Shown here: piece by piece, positions 33,520 to 41,290 of the stretch
Position numbering within the stretch: the first letter of the stretch is position 1
Layout of the letters: each line of letters begins with the position of its first letter
Source: Oscillospiraceae bacterium
GTDB taxonomy: Bacteria; Bacillota; Clostridia; UBA1381
DNA: 64,000 nucleotides
Assembly (NCBI GenBank): GCA_022509025.1
Contig: JAFLUB010000006.1
Span: 1 to 64,000 of the forward strand
Reading direction: 5' to 3'
Program-made: the position numbers and the translations under genes
The notes under the pieces: generated by a model
Told to the model about the DNA's origin: nothing
What the model saw: only the letters and a program-made list of their open reading frames with translations
Database searches by the model: none

Positions 33520-34302
33520 TTATCCAAGATACTTTGCTATAATCTCATCGTATTTACCGTTAGCCTTTATGTTTGCAAGACCTGCATTGAACATATCGAT
33601 AAGTTCCTGATTGTCAGCATTGAAGATTGCGAAACCGTAAGGATTACCCTCGTTTTCTGTACCCTCAACAATCTTTAAATCAAGACCGCCGTCCTTTATT
33701 GAAGATGCCATAATCGGTGTGTCCTCGAAGCAAGCTACTGCCTGACCGCCTGCAACTGCCTGATACATTGTCGGCGAATCCTCAAAATATGTAATGTTGA
33801 AGCCGTTTGCATCCTTAAGACTCTCAGCATATGCAGCACCCTGTGTACCTGTCTTTACTGCTACAGTCTGACCTGCTAAATCAGCAAAACCTGCGATAGT
33901 TGAGTCAGCCTTAACTGTCATACACTGTGTAGCATCATAATATCCGTCTGAGAAAATCCAGCCGCTTTCCTTACGCTCGTCTGTAATTGAAGCGCCGGCA
34001 ATCATACCATCTGCCTGACCTGCCTGACAAGCCGCGATTGCAGCGTCCCAACCGAGACTGTTCATTTCATACTCGAAGCCCTGGTCTTCAGCGATTGCGG
34101 CAACGATATCAACGTCGATACCTACGAAGTTACCACTATTGTCTGTGTATTCAAACGGCTTGAACACAGTGTCAGTAGCAATAACCCATTTCTTATCCGA
34201 AGCGTTTGTATCAGCATTGTCATTCTTCGGAGCAGTGCCGCAGCCTGCAAGCATTCCCGCAAGTATTCCTGCAGATAATACTACTGTAAGTAATTTTTTC
34301 AT
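33520..34302 (-). CDS. glnH: Amino-acid ABC transporter substrate-binding lipoprotein
   Basis: 260 residues. Lipoprotein signal with lipobox GMLAGCG (Cys about 21), then a family-3 solute-binding fold: WVIATDTVFKPFEYTDNSGNFVGIDVDIVAAIAE, GQADGMIAGASITDERKE, QTVAVKTGTQGAAYAESL and NPYGFAIFNADNQEL. It captures a polar amino acid outside the membrane for the permease/ATPase genes downstream. The start follows GAAAGGAAAG. A strong SigA promoter lies just upstream. Confidence 0.95.
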   Translation of the reverse strand: MKKLLTVVLSAGILAGMLAGCGTAPKNDNADTNASDKKWVIATDTVFKPFEYTDNSGNFVGIDVDIVAAIAEDQGFEYEMNSLGWDAAIAACQAGQADGMIAGASITDERKESGWIFSDGYYDATQCMTVKADSTIAGFADLAGQTVAVKTGTQGAAYAESLKDANGFNITYFEDSPTMYQAVAGGQAVACFEDTPIMASSIKDGGLDLKIVEGTENEGNPYGFAIFNADNQELIDMFNAGLANIKANGKYDEIIAKYLG

Positions 34303-34352
34303 TTTCCATCTTTCCTTTCAAAATTTGTTTTTTCCGATTATTACCAACATAT

Positions 34353-34381
34353 ATTATACCTTTACATGCGGATATTGTCAA
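34353..34381 (-). promoter_or_regulatory. SigA promoter of glnH-glnP-glnQ
   Basis: Minus strand TTGACA, 17-nt spacer, TATAAT. Confidence 0.88.
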
Positions 34382-34409
34382 GAAAAATTTATATTATGTC
34401 TCTCTTTAC

Positions 34410-37400
34410 TCAGTTCAGTTTTCCCGCTTTCAGGTTATCTATCTCAGTTGCCCATGTGAAATTCTTTTCCTGTCTCACTGCAAGAACCTCGATTGCATTG
34501 AAGTTTTCAGGCGCAGAAAATTCAACTTCGCCAATCTTTTTATCATTAATAGACAGGCTGCATTTCTTCGCCGCAAAATCAGCCTCGGCTGTGATATGGT
34601 ATACCGCTTCGAGATCAGTTGAACCCGTATCCTTCCATTCAGCCGTTTCAAGACCGGTGTTTGAGATACCGCCGCCCGTTGAATACTGAAGTCCCTGACC
34701 GTTTACAGTGCGGATACCTAAGAATACTTTACCGTTACCGTCCGCGAGACGTATCTCACCATATGAGGCTCCGCCCTCGCACACGCCCGGCATCCAGTCA
34801 AATTCAACCAGGGCTGTTCCGTCTATTTCAAACGGCGCGGTGTAAACAGCGTTTCTGTTACCCTTTGAAGAACCGGAAATACCCATCACCTTACTGCTCT
34901 TGCCCGCAATAACACCTATGCTGTCAAGCGGAGCCGGCTTTGTTCCTTCCCATCCTGCGGCATCGCCTATGTTGTAGCTTTCAAAATCCTCGTCTATGTA
35001 TATGTTCCAGCTCTTGCCGTTTTTATCCGTGTATTCCGTGTACGAAGCGGTAAGCAGCGGGTTTTCCGTAGGCTCAGGAGTTGCCTCTTGGACAGGCTCA
35101 GGTATTACGCCTGTTTTCATGCCCTCAACGTATCTGTCGGACTGATCCGCGTCATAGAACGCGTGCTTACCAAGATAGATAAGCTTTCTTTCACCGTCCC
35201 ATTCAACCTTCATTCCGACAGCTTCCGCCATTGCGCGGAGCGGAATCATCGTTCTGTCATTGATTGCCGCCGCCGGAACATCGAGTGTGTAAGGTTTATC
35301 ATTTACGGTATATTCAGCCTTATCAAGTGTCATCTTTACATTGTAGCCGTTACCCTCGAAACCCACCTCGCGCGTATCGCCGTTCCAGTCTACCCTCATA
35401 CCGAGGTTCTCCGCGATAAAGCGCACGGGAACGAGAGTTCTGTCGCCGACTATCATAGGCGCAACATTTTCGTCCTCCGGGTCGATTCGAGCTATATCGT
35501 TACCTACAATTGCATTCGGACAATCAATCATAAGCTTCATACTGAATGTGCCGGGTTTTACCGCGCCTATATAATATGCCTGATGTTCACCGGTAAGGTC
35601 TGGATTTGTAAGCTTCTCGCCGTCCTTTATAACATAGCCCTCAAACACGGGCACCTGCGTTGTCTCCGCACCGAGATAGTAGCTTACGTTTGCAGGCTGA
35701 TTGTAATGATTGTTCTGCATCGCGATTGACGCTCTGTAATACGAGTCGTGCATAAGCGTCGGAATTTTATATGACGTCGGAATAGCCGTAGAGTAAATTC
35801 TGATTTCCTTTTCGTCCGTCGTTTTCCATATTATCTCGTCGCGCCAGTCGCCGAACAGGTCAGCCGCAACGCACGGTACAGCTTTTGTTCCGCTATTAGA
35901 CGCGCAGCCTGTCGCTTCCATGAGAATATCTATCGTCTTATCCTCCCAGTTCCACTTTGAAACTGTGATTCCGTCAAGGAATTCGCTCAGCAAATCCCCG
36001 TCCCAGTAAACCTTGAAGTTAATGGGGAAAGAGCCAGTCAGAGCAACAGTACCGTCAGGATTTCTGTAATCTGTTTTATCCCATTCGTCTATTATCGTTT
36101 CACCCGTGAAGCTTGACGGTATCTGAGCAGTGGAGGCCCATACCTCGTGACCTCTATAAGTCGGGTCAATATCTCCCGAACGGCTTCTGCCGGTATCCTT
36201 GAACTTACCATAACCCCATGCTACCTGACCTGTTCTTGCGTCATGCAGGTCAGTGTTAGCCATAAGAGGATGATTCTCATGACACGCCCATACGAGATAA
36301 CCGCCGAAATCCGGGTCCATTTTTGCCACGTCGAACGCGTCGCCGTGGAGCAGCTTCTGCTCTTTACCGTCATTGTCTATAGCCTTTGTCGCATACATCG
36401 GAGTTCCGTCATGGTCGATTGCCGCCGGACCCGATAAAATTTCATCTTTACCATCAAAATCAACATCGGCAACAGCCATATTATGATTCCATGCGCCGTA
36501 AATACTGTCCGCATCCTCCTTATTCGGAGCCATGTATTCCCAGTCAACAACGAATTTGTTATCCTCCATATGCCATGCCGCCGCGCCGACATTATCCCAG
36601 GCGCCGCGCACCATAACGATACCGGGAGTTACGCCGTCAAGATATGCGAGTCCAAACAGAAAATGACTTGCGCGCTTAGTAAGACGTCCCGTGTCAGAGT
36701 AATTATACGACCAGCCTGAAAGGGGTTCTTTTGCGGGAAGTAAATCAGTTCTGTCTATTTCCGCGCCTGTTTCACCGTCATATACCGATAAAAATTCAGG
36801 TGTTGAAACTACATATTGTCTATCCTGGAAGATTGCAAGGTTGGCCTCGTCCTTGGTATAGTCTGTTATTTTATCTCCGTTTGTGTCGCCTATCTCATTT
36901 CCTGCGCCGTCAACTGTGCCCTCAAATGAACGCATGACAAGCTCGGACTTACCATCGCCGTTGAAGTCGTAGACAAGCATATTTATATCATGCTCGTTAA
37001 TCTCATTCGGTCCGATATCTATCGTCCACATATGGGTGCCGTCAAGTTTATACGCCTCAATCAGCGGATATGTGGTTCTCGTTTTTGTGTCCATGCTCGG
37101 AATACGGCGCAGAAGGATTTCATACTCACCGTCACCGTCAAGGTCGCCGACTGTCGCATCGTCTATATTATAGCCCTCGCGCGCTGTAATTTTAAATGAT
37201 ATGTACGCATTGTTCCATGCGGTTGTCTCGGTTTTTACACCGTTCTCCTTACCGTCCTGAACCTCCGCCAGGGCATATTCAGCTCCGGACGGTGCGCCTA
37301 TGTCAAAATAGCTTGACGCATTAATCGGCTCATTATTGAGTTTTTCGCCGTTGCGGTACAAATTATAGCATAAGTCATTTGAGTCCGTGCCTAAGAAACG

Positions 37401-37655
37401 CCAGCTGACAAGCGTTCCGCCCTCTCCCGGCACGGCGGTCAGTCCGCGCGTAAGATACTCAAACCGTCTGTCATTTTTCGGACGGCTTTCATAAAGCCGC
37501 TGCGTCTCAGCTCTGTCCGAAGCGTTAAATTCATCGGTATAATGTCCGAGTGTCATACCGTCTCCGTCCGTAAACGCGTCATACTTTGCCATGACAGGCA
37601 TGCACGATGCCGCTACCGTTATCGCCGCCGTCAAAGCCAAAATTCTTTTCATCAT
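34410..37655 (-). CDS. Secreted rhamnogalacturonan lyase, PL11 family, with stalk and C-terminal binding-like domains
   Basis: 1081 residues. Signal peptide at about 1-24. The PL11 catalytic beta-propeller at about 40-640 carries repeated calcium loops (DLDGDGEYEILLRR, DFNGDGKSELVMRS, DVDFDGKDEILSG) and the conserved LHGDAFDVAKMDPDFGGY and ACHENHP. PL11 enzymes (Bacillus YesW/YesX) cleave the RG-I backbone by beta-elimination. Residues about 715-830 form a pair of copper-amine-oxidase N-like domains (DRTLVPVRFIAENLGMRVDW, DRTMIPLRAMAEAVGMKVEW); about 880-1081 is a jelly-roll or laminin-G-like module. ATGs at 37661, 37655 and 37652 compete; GGGGAG spacing favours 37655 or 37652. It is monocistronic. 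A surface anchor other than the stalk domain is not seen. Confidence 0.92.
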   Translation of the reverse strand: MMKRILALTAAITVAASCMPVMAKYDAFTDGDGMTLGHYTDEFNASDRAETQRLYESRPKNDRRFEYLTRGLTAVPGEGGTLVSWRFLGTDSNDLCYNLYRNGEKLNNEPINASSYFDIGAPSGAEYALAEVQDGKENGVKTETTAWNNAYISFKITAREGYNIDDATVGDLDGDGEYEILLRRIPSMDTKTRTTYPLIEAYKLDGTHMWTIDIGPNEINEHDINMLVYDFNGDGKSELVMRSFEGTVDGAGNEIGDTNGDKITDYTKDEANLAIFQDRQYVVSTPEFLSVYDGETGAEIDRTDLLPAKEPLSGWSYNYSDTGRLTKRASHFLFGLAYLDGVTPGIVMVRGAWDNVGAAAWHMEDNKFVVDWEYMAPNKEDADSIYGAWNHNMAVADVDFDGKDEILSGPAAIDHDGTPMYATKAIDNDGKEQKLLHGDAFDVAKMDPDFGGYLVWACHENHPLMANTDLHDARTGQVAWGYGKFKDTGRSRSGDIDPTYRGHEVWASTAQIPSSFTGETIIDEWDKTDYRNPDGTVALTGSFPINFKVYWDGDLLSEFLDGITVSKWNWEDKTIDILMEATGCASNSGTKAVPCVAADLFGDWRDEIIWKTTDEKEIRIYSTAIPTSYKIPTLMHDSYYRASIAMQNNHYNQPANVSYYLGAETTQVPVFEGYVIKDGEKLTNPDLTGEHQAYYIGAVKPGTFSMKLMIDCPNAIVGNDIARIDPEDENVAPMIVGDRTLVPVRFIAENLGMRVDWNGDTREVGFEGNGYNVKMTLDKAEYTVNDKPYTLDVPAAAINDRTMIPLRAMAEAVGMKVEWDGERKLIYLGKHAFYDADQSDRYVEGMKTGVIPEPVQEATPEPTENPLLTASYTEYTDKNGKSWNIYIDEDFESYNIGDAAGWEGTKPAPLDSIGVIAGKSSKVMGISGSSKGNRNAVYTAPFEIDGTALVEFDWMPGVCEGGASYGEIRLADGNGKVFLGIRTVNGQGLQYSTGGGISNTGLETAEWKDTGSTDLEAVYHITAEADFAAKKCSLSINDKKIGEVEFSAPENFNAIEVLAVRQEKNFTWATEIDNLKAGKLN

Positions 37656-37697
37656 GGTCATCTCCCCTTCATTAAAATATTTTGTAATATTACTGTA

Positions 37698-37726
37698 ATT
37701 TTAACATATATTCACTAAATATTCAA
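37698..37726 (-). promoter_or_regulatory. SigA promoter of the PL11 lyase gene
   Basis: Minus strand TTGAAT, 17-nt spacer, TAAAAT. Confidence 0.72.
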
Positions 37727-37763
37727 TTGTATAGTACAAAATATATAAAATTTATTTTTACTA

Positions 37764-37792
37764 TTGATTTTAAGTAAAAATTCTGTTAGAAT
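37764..37792 (+). promoter_or_regulatory. SigA promoter of the aldolase gene
   Basis: TTGATT, 17-nt spacer, TAGAAT; divergent from the PL11 promoter with about 40 nt between the two -35 boxes. Confidence 0.75.
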
Positions 37793-37849
37793 ATAAATGT
37801 TTTTTGCGCGAGGCAGAAAATAATGTAGTATGGTAGGAGGAAAAAAATA

Positions 37850-38830
37850 ATGGCACCACAACAAGGAACATTATTGTCTTACAGACCTGATATAAAGGTC
37901 GTAGACGCAACAATCCGCGACGGCGGACTGGTAAACAGCTTTTACTTCACTGATGAGTTCGTTAAGAAGCTCTATAAGGCGAATGTGAAAGCGGGAGTAG
38001 ATTACATGGAATTTGGCTATAAGGCATCAAAGGAGATTTTCGATGTCGACAAATTCGGTAAGTGGAAATTCTGCGATGAGGAAGATTTGAGAAGCATCGT
38101 CGGAGAAAACGATACAAATCTGAAGATATCCGTTATGGCGGATGTCGGCAGAACTGATTTGGAGCACGATATTCTGGACAAGCAGGACAGTGTTATTGAT
38201 TTGGTACGCGTTGCAACGTACATAAACACTATCCCCGCCGCTATAGATATGGCGGAGTACTGCAAGGCTAAGGGCTATGAAACAAGTATCAATATCATGG
38301 CGATATCCACGTCAAGTGACAGAGATATCAAGCAGGCTCTTGAGCTTATCGGCCAGAGTGGAACCGACATGATTTATATTGTTGACAGCTACGGCTCAAT
38401 GTACCCGGAGCAGATTCGCGAGCTGTCGGAGATGTATCTGGAAGTCGGAGAAAAGTACGGCAAGAAAATTGGTATTCATGCGCATAACAATCAGCAGATG
38501 GCGTTTGCTAATACTATTGAAGCTACCGCAAGAGGCGTGAGTATGCTTGACGCAACAATGAGCGGCATGGGCAGAGGCGCCGGTAACTGCGCTATAGAAG
38601 CGCTGATAGGCTTCCTTAAAAATCCGAAGTACAGAATTGACCCGATATTTAAATTCATCCAGGATGAAATGGTTAAGCTAAAGAAGGAAGGTCTTGTTTG
38701 GGGATACGATATTCCGTATCTTATCACGGGACTTCTGAATGTTCATCCGCGTTCGGCTATCGACTGCATCAAGCAGGAAAGAACCGATTACGCAAACTTC
38801 TTCCAGGAGATATGGGATAAAGAAGCATAA
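37850..38830 (+). CDS. DRE-TIM metallolyase (HMGL/4-hydroxy-2-oxovalerate aldolase-like)
   Basis: 326 residues. The metal-binding DRE-type motif appears as VVDATIRDGGLVNSFYF, and the second ligand motif as KIGIHAHNNQQMAFANTIEA, giving a TIM-barrel aldolase/Claisen lyase related to 4-hydroxy-2-oxovalerate aldolase and isopropylmalate synthase. The fold and metal site are clear but the substrate is not: there is no LeuA regulatory domain and no partner dehydrogenase next door. It has its own promoter and a GGAGG site, and is a single-gene unit divergent from the PL11 lyase. Confidence 0.82.
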   Translation: MAPQQGTLLSYRPDIKVVDATIRDGGLVNSFYFTDEFVKKLYKANVKAGVDYMEFGYKASKEIFDVDKFGKWKFCDEEDLRSIVGENDTNLKISVMADVGRTDLEHDILDKQDSVIDLVRVATYINTIPAAIDMAEYCKAKGYETSINIMAISTSSDRDIKQALELIGQSGTDMIYIVDSYGSMYPEQIRELSEMYLEVGEKYGKKIGIHAHNNQQMAFANTIEATARGVSMLDATMSGMGRGAGNCAIEALIGFLKNPKYRIDPIFKFIQDEMVKLKKEGLVWGYDIPYLITGLLNVHPRSAIDCIKQERTDYANFFQEIWDKEA

Positions 38831-38850
38831 TTTGTGTATAACAAAGTAAA

Positions 38851-38905
38851 AAGGGGCTGTGACAAAACGATTTTAAAAATCGGGTTGTTCACAGCCCTGT
38901 TTTTA
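38851..38905. terminator. Bidirectional terminator after the aldolase
   Basis: AGGGGCTGTGACAA / TTGTTCACAGCCCT arms with an inner GATTTT/AAAATC helix and a T-run. It lies between two converging genes and overlaps the stop of the small membrane-protein gene. Confidence 0.88.
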
Positions 38906-39145
38906 TTTGTTTCTATGTACTAATCTATATATTCCGTAAATAATCAGTCCGATAATTACGACTAATGCGAAAATACCGAGAACAATAAGTGCTATATCTC
39001 CCGCGAGAGTCGGACGAAGCGCTACATTTTCAGAGCCGCCGAACACCGTCATAGGAATTCTCAAATGTCTATTCAGCACTAACGCGGCAAGCGACAATAC
39101 AAACGCTATACCACATATTCCGTAAATTACAAAATATTTTTTCAA
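38903..39145 (-). CDS. Small two-helix membrane protein in the Mn-riboswitch operon
   Basis: 80 residues with two hydrophobic segments (about 4-24, VIYGICGIAFVLSLAALVL, and 49-71, ALIVLGIFALVVIIGLIIY), joined by a polar loop and ending in a basic tail (RLVHRNK). It starts with TTG at 39145, with AAGGAG 8 nt upstream, 12 nt after mntP. No family is recognised. Co-transcription with two cation exporters downstream of a manganese riboswitch suggests a role in, or response to, manganese efflux, but nothing in the sequence proves it. Confidence 0.75.
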   Translation of the reverse strand: MKKYFVIYGICGIAFVLSLAALVLNRHLRIPMTVFGGSENVALRPTLAGDIALIVLGIFALVVIIGLIIYGIYRLVHRNK

Positions 39146-39157
39146 ATTGAATACTCC

Positions 39158-39718
39158 TTAAAATATCCCTATTCCTTCCAGCAATATCTTAATTCCAAGC
39201 AGGACAAGAATCACGCCGCCGCATATTTCCGCTTTGGATTTATATTTATATCCGAACACGCTTCCTATTTTTACTCCCGCTGCGCTTAGAACAAATGTGA
39301 CAATGCCTATAAACGAAATAGCGGGAATAATTGCCACGTCAAGGAATGCGAATGTAACGCCTATAGCGAGCGCGTCTATACTGGTTGCGACAGCAAGCAG
39401 AAACATTGTTTTAATGTCCATAAGACTGTCTACGCCCTCTTCCTCGTTTCCAAGCGCCTCCTTTATCATGTTTGCGCCGATTAAGGCAAGAAGAATAAAC
39501 GCAATCCAATGGTCGAATTTTGAGACAAGCTCCGAAAAGCGGCTGCCTAAAAGGTATCCGATAAGCGGCATCAGCGCCTGAAATCCACCAAACCACGCTC
39601 CCGCTTTCAACATATGCTTTACTTCTATTTTCCCGAGTGAAAGTCCCTTACAGACCGATACCGCAAAAGCGTCCATTGATAAACCCACCGCTAAAATAAA
39701 TAATTCCAGAATTCCCAT
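39158..39718 (-). CDS. mntP: Manganese efflux pump MntP
   Basis: 186 residues, six hydrophobic segments in two related halves. The paired acidic motifs [18 protein letters not shown] and [16 protein letters not shown] are characteristic of MntP, which exports Mn2+. ATG at 39718 with GGGG upstream replaces the track's longer start. It is the second gene of a riboswitch-controlled unit, 51 nt after the exchanger gene. Confidence 0.93.
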   Translation of the reverse strand: MGILELFILAVGLSMDAFAVSVCKGLSLGKIEVKHMLKAGAWFGGFQALMPLIGYLLGSRFSELVSKFDHWIAFILLALIGANMIKEALGNEEEGVDSLMDIKTMFLLAVATSIDALAIGVTFAFLDVAIIPAISFIGIVTFVLSAAGVKIGSVFGYKYKSKAEICGGVILVLLGIKILLEGIGIF

Positions 39719-39769
39719 ATAACTATCCCCTTCATTCTCAATTTTCCATCTCACGCTGTGAGCAAGTTT

Positions 39770-40729
39770 CTATCTTATTAAAAGATACGCTGTAAAGCCA
39801 AGATACATGACTATCATAACGATTCCCGCTCCGCGATTTATTTTTTTATTAATCAGGGCAAATATATAGGTAACAGCCAAAACGCCTGTCAATATAAGCG
39901 CGTCGAAAACAGTGTTCATATCCGTATTAATATTGCTTATCGTAGATGAAATACCGAGTATAAACAGTACGTTGAAAACATTTGAGCCCATAACATTTCC
40001 CACGGCAATGTCATTCTGCTTTTTGCGCGCTGCGACGATTGACGTTACAAGCTCCGGAAGCGATGTTCCTATCGCGACAACGGTAAGCGCTACAACCTTC
40101 TCGCTCAGTCCCGCCTTCAGCGCAAGTTCCTGCGCGCCTTTAACGGTAAGCTCACCACCTATGATAACCCCCGCAACACCGGCAATGATGAATAAAATAC
40201 ATTTCCACATGGGCATTTTATTCTCTGCATCGTCTCCCGCGTCAGGTATACACGAAGCTTCGCGTTTGCCGGAAATAATTGAAACCGTCATAAACACCGC
40301 AAATATCAAAAGCAGCATGGCACCGTCAAATCTTGTCAGCGCAATCTGTCCGCCGTTCATGGTAAGAAGAAGCGCAAGCATTACAACCGTAATGGCGATA
40401 CAGAAAGGGAAATCACGCTTTAGAATATTTTTCTTTACTGCGACCGGTGCAAACAGCGCGCTTGCTCCCAAAACGACAAGCGTATTAAACATATTTGAGC
40501 CTATCACGTTTCCAATCGCTATTTCATTACTGCCCTGAAGAGACGCGGTCACGCTCACCGCCGCCTCAGGAAGACTTGTTCCTAACGCTACAACTGTAAG
40601 ACCCACAAGATATGCCGGAATTTTCAGCTTGTCCGACAAACCGCACGCACCGTCTACAAATACATCCGCGCCCTTGACAAGCAGAATAAATCCTCCTATA
40701 AGAAATATAATCATAAGTATTGTGTTCAT
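39770..40729 (-). CDS. CaCA-family cation/Na+ (or H+) exchanger, YrbG-like
   Basis: 319 residues, about ten helices in two inverted halves, each with an alpha-repeat: VALGTSLPEAAVSVTASLQGSNEIAIGNVIGSNMFN and VAIGTSLPELVTSIVAARKKQNDIAVGNVMGSNVFN. These bind the divalent cation. The Mn2+ riboswitch upstream and mntP downstream point to Mn2+ (or Ca2+/Mn2+) export. ATG at 40729 gives the normal N-terminus MNTILMIIFLIGGFILLVKGAD; the 55 extra codons in the track are leader sequence. There is no GGAGG: the start lies 16 nt beyond the AGAAAGG at the end of element B. Confidence 0.92.
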   Translation of the reverse strand: MNTILMIIFLIGGFILLVKGADVFVDGACGLSDKLKIPAYLVGLTVVALGTSLPEAAVSVTASLQGSNEIAIGNVIGSNMFNTLVVLGASALFAPVAVKKNILKRDFPFCIAITVVMLALLLTMNGGQIALTRFDGAMLLLIFAVFMTVSIISGKREASCIPDAGDDAENKMPMWKCILFIIAGVAGVIIGGELTVKGAQELALKAGLSEKVVALTVVAIGTSLPELVTSIVAARKKQNDIAVGNVMGSNVFNVLFILGISSTISNINTDMNTVFDALILTGVLAVTYIFALINKKINRGAGIVMIVMYLGFTAYLLIR

Positions 40730-40735
40730 TGTAAA

Positions 40736-40897
40736 ATATCCATAGCCTTTCTGCCCACAAATAGTAATGAAAAATATTAACATCCCTATCGTGGGCAGAT
40801 AAGGCGTTAAATGGATTTTGCCCATGTGCGTTTTTCGAAGCAACGCGAGAAAAAAATCGCACGGGCAATTAAATCCGATTAACGTGATTTTCACGTT
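40736..40897 (-). repeat. Repeat element B, copy 2 (leader of the cation exchanger)
   Basis: About 162 bp, closely similar to copy 3 at 52812. In transcript sense: an AACGTGAAAATCACGTT hairpin; a helix pairing GCCCGTGCGA with TCGCACATGGGC (one bulged base); then ATCCAT-n-GCCTT-n-CTGCCCAC pairing with GTGGGCAG-AAAGGC-ATGGAT. It ends 7 nt before the exchanger start. It lies between the riboswitch terminator and the gene, so it would be in the mRNA only when the riboswitch permits read-through. Confidence 0.87.
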
Positions 40898-40952
40898 AAC
40901 CCTCCTGTTTTTATTCTTCCAACGTCATAGAAGTAAAATTCATTCTATGTTT

Positions 40953-41077
40953 AAAAAAAGACTTTTACTGCACAAAAACGCACAATAAAAGTCTTGTTAC
41001 TTACTGAATGGACGGGATTTCTCCGTGTATTGACGACCCATTCAACGCTTACAGCGTGAACTACTCCCCTTTATGAC
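40953..41077 (-). promoter_or_regulatory. yybP-ykoY manganese riboswitch with terminator
   Basis: On the minus strand the leader has the hallmark AAAGGGGAGTAG loop and a short CACGCT/AGCGTTG hairpin. A GAATGG/CCATTC helix encloses GTCGTCAATACACGG and an ACGG/CCGT hairpin, forming the four-way-junction-like fold of the Mn2+ class. A terminator follows at 40958-40995 (AAGACTTTTA / TAAAAGTCTT, then seven T). The first helix strand (ATAAAG) can pair with CTTTTAT of the terminator arm, so metal binding would prevent termination (an ON switch, as known for this class). It controls the exchanger-mntP-small-protein operon. The remaining AT-rich sequence to 41218 holds the two promoters and nothing else recognised. 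Confidence 0.92.
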
Positions 41078-41083
41078 AAATTA

Positions 41084-41112
41084 ATTATACGACAAAATAT
41101 ACCACATGTCAA
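41084..41112 (-). promoter_or_regulatory. SigA promoter of the Mn-riboswitch operon
   Basis: Minus strand TTGACA, 17-nt spacer, TATAAT; transcription would begin right at the riboswitch. Confidence 0.9.
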
Positions 41113-41218
41113 TTATTTTTTTTATTATACCGCCGAGAACCGAATAACAGAATCAATCCATGCTTAAAATCAAAACACATCCAACACCGGATAGTGTTAA
41201 AAAACTTGCTGTTTTTTA

Positions 41219-41247
41219 TTGAAATAACATTCTTTTTATGTTATAAT
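41219..41247 (+). promoter_or_regulatory. SigA promoter of the glycosylation operon
   Basis: TTGAAA, 17-nt spacer, TATAAT; a single promoter for a run of four genes over 10 kb. Confidence 0.87.
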
Positions 41248-41290
41248 TATTTTTAAGTATGCAATATTATCGAAAGGAAGTGCTGTTATA

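Noticed and set aside
40730-40894. N-terminal extension of the exchanger in the ORF track
   Set aside because: It is the element B leader read through by chance; homologues start at MNTILMIIFLIGG, and a 55-residue hydrophilic/mixed extension is not expected.
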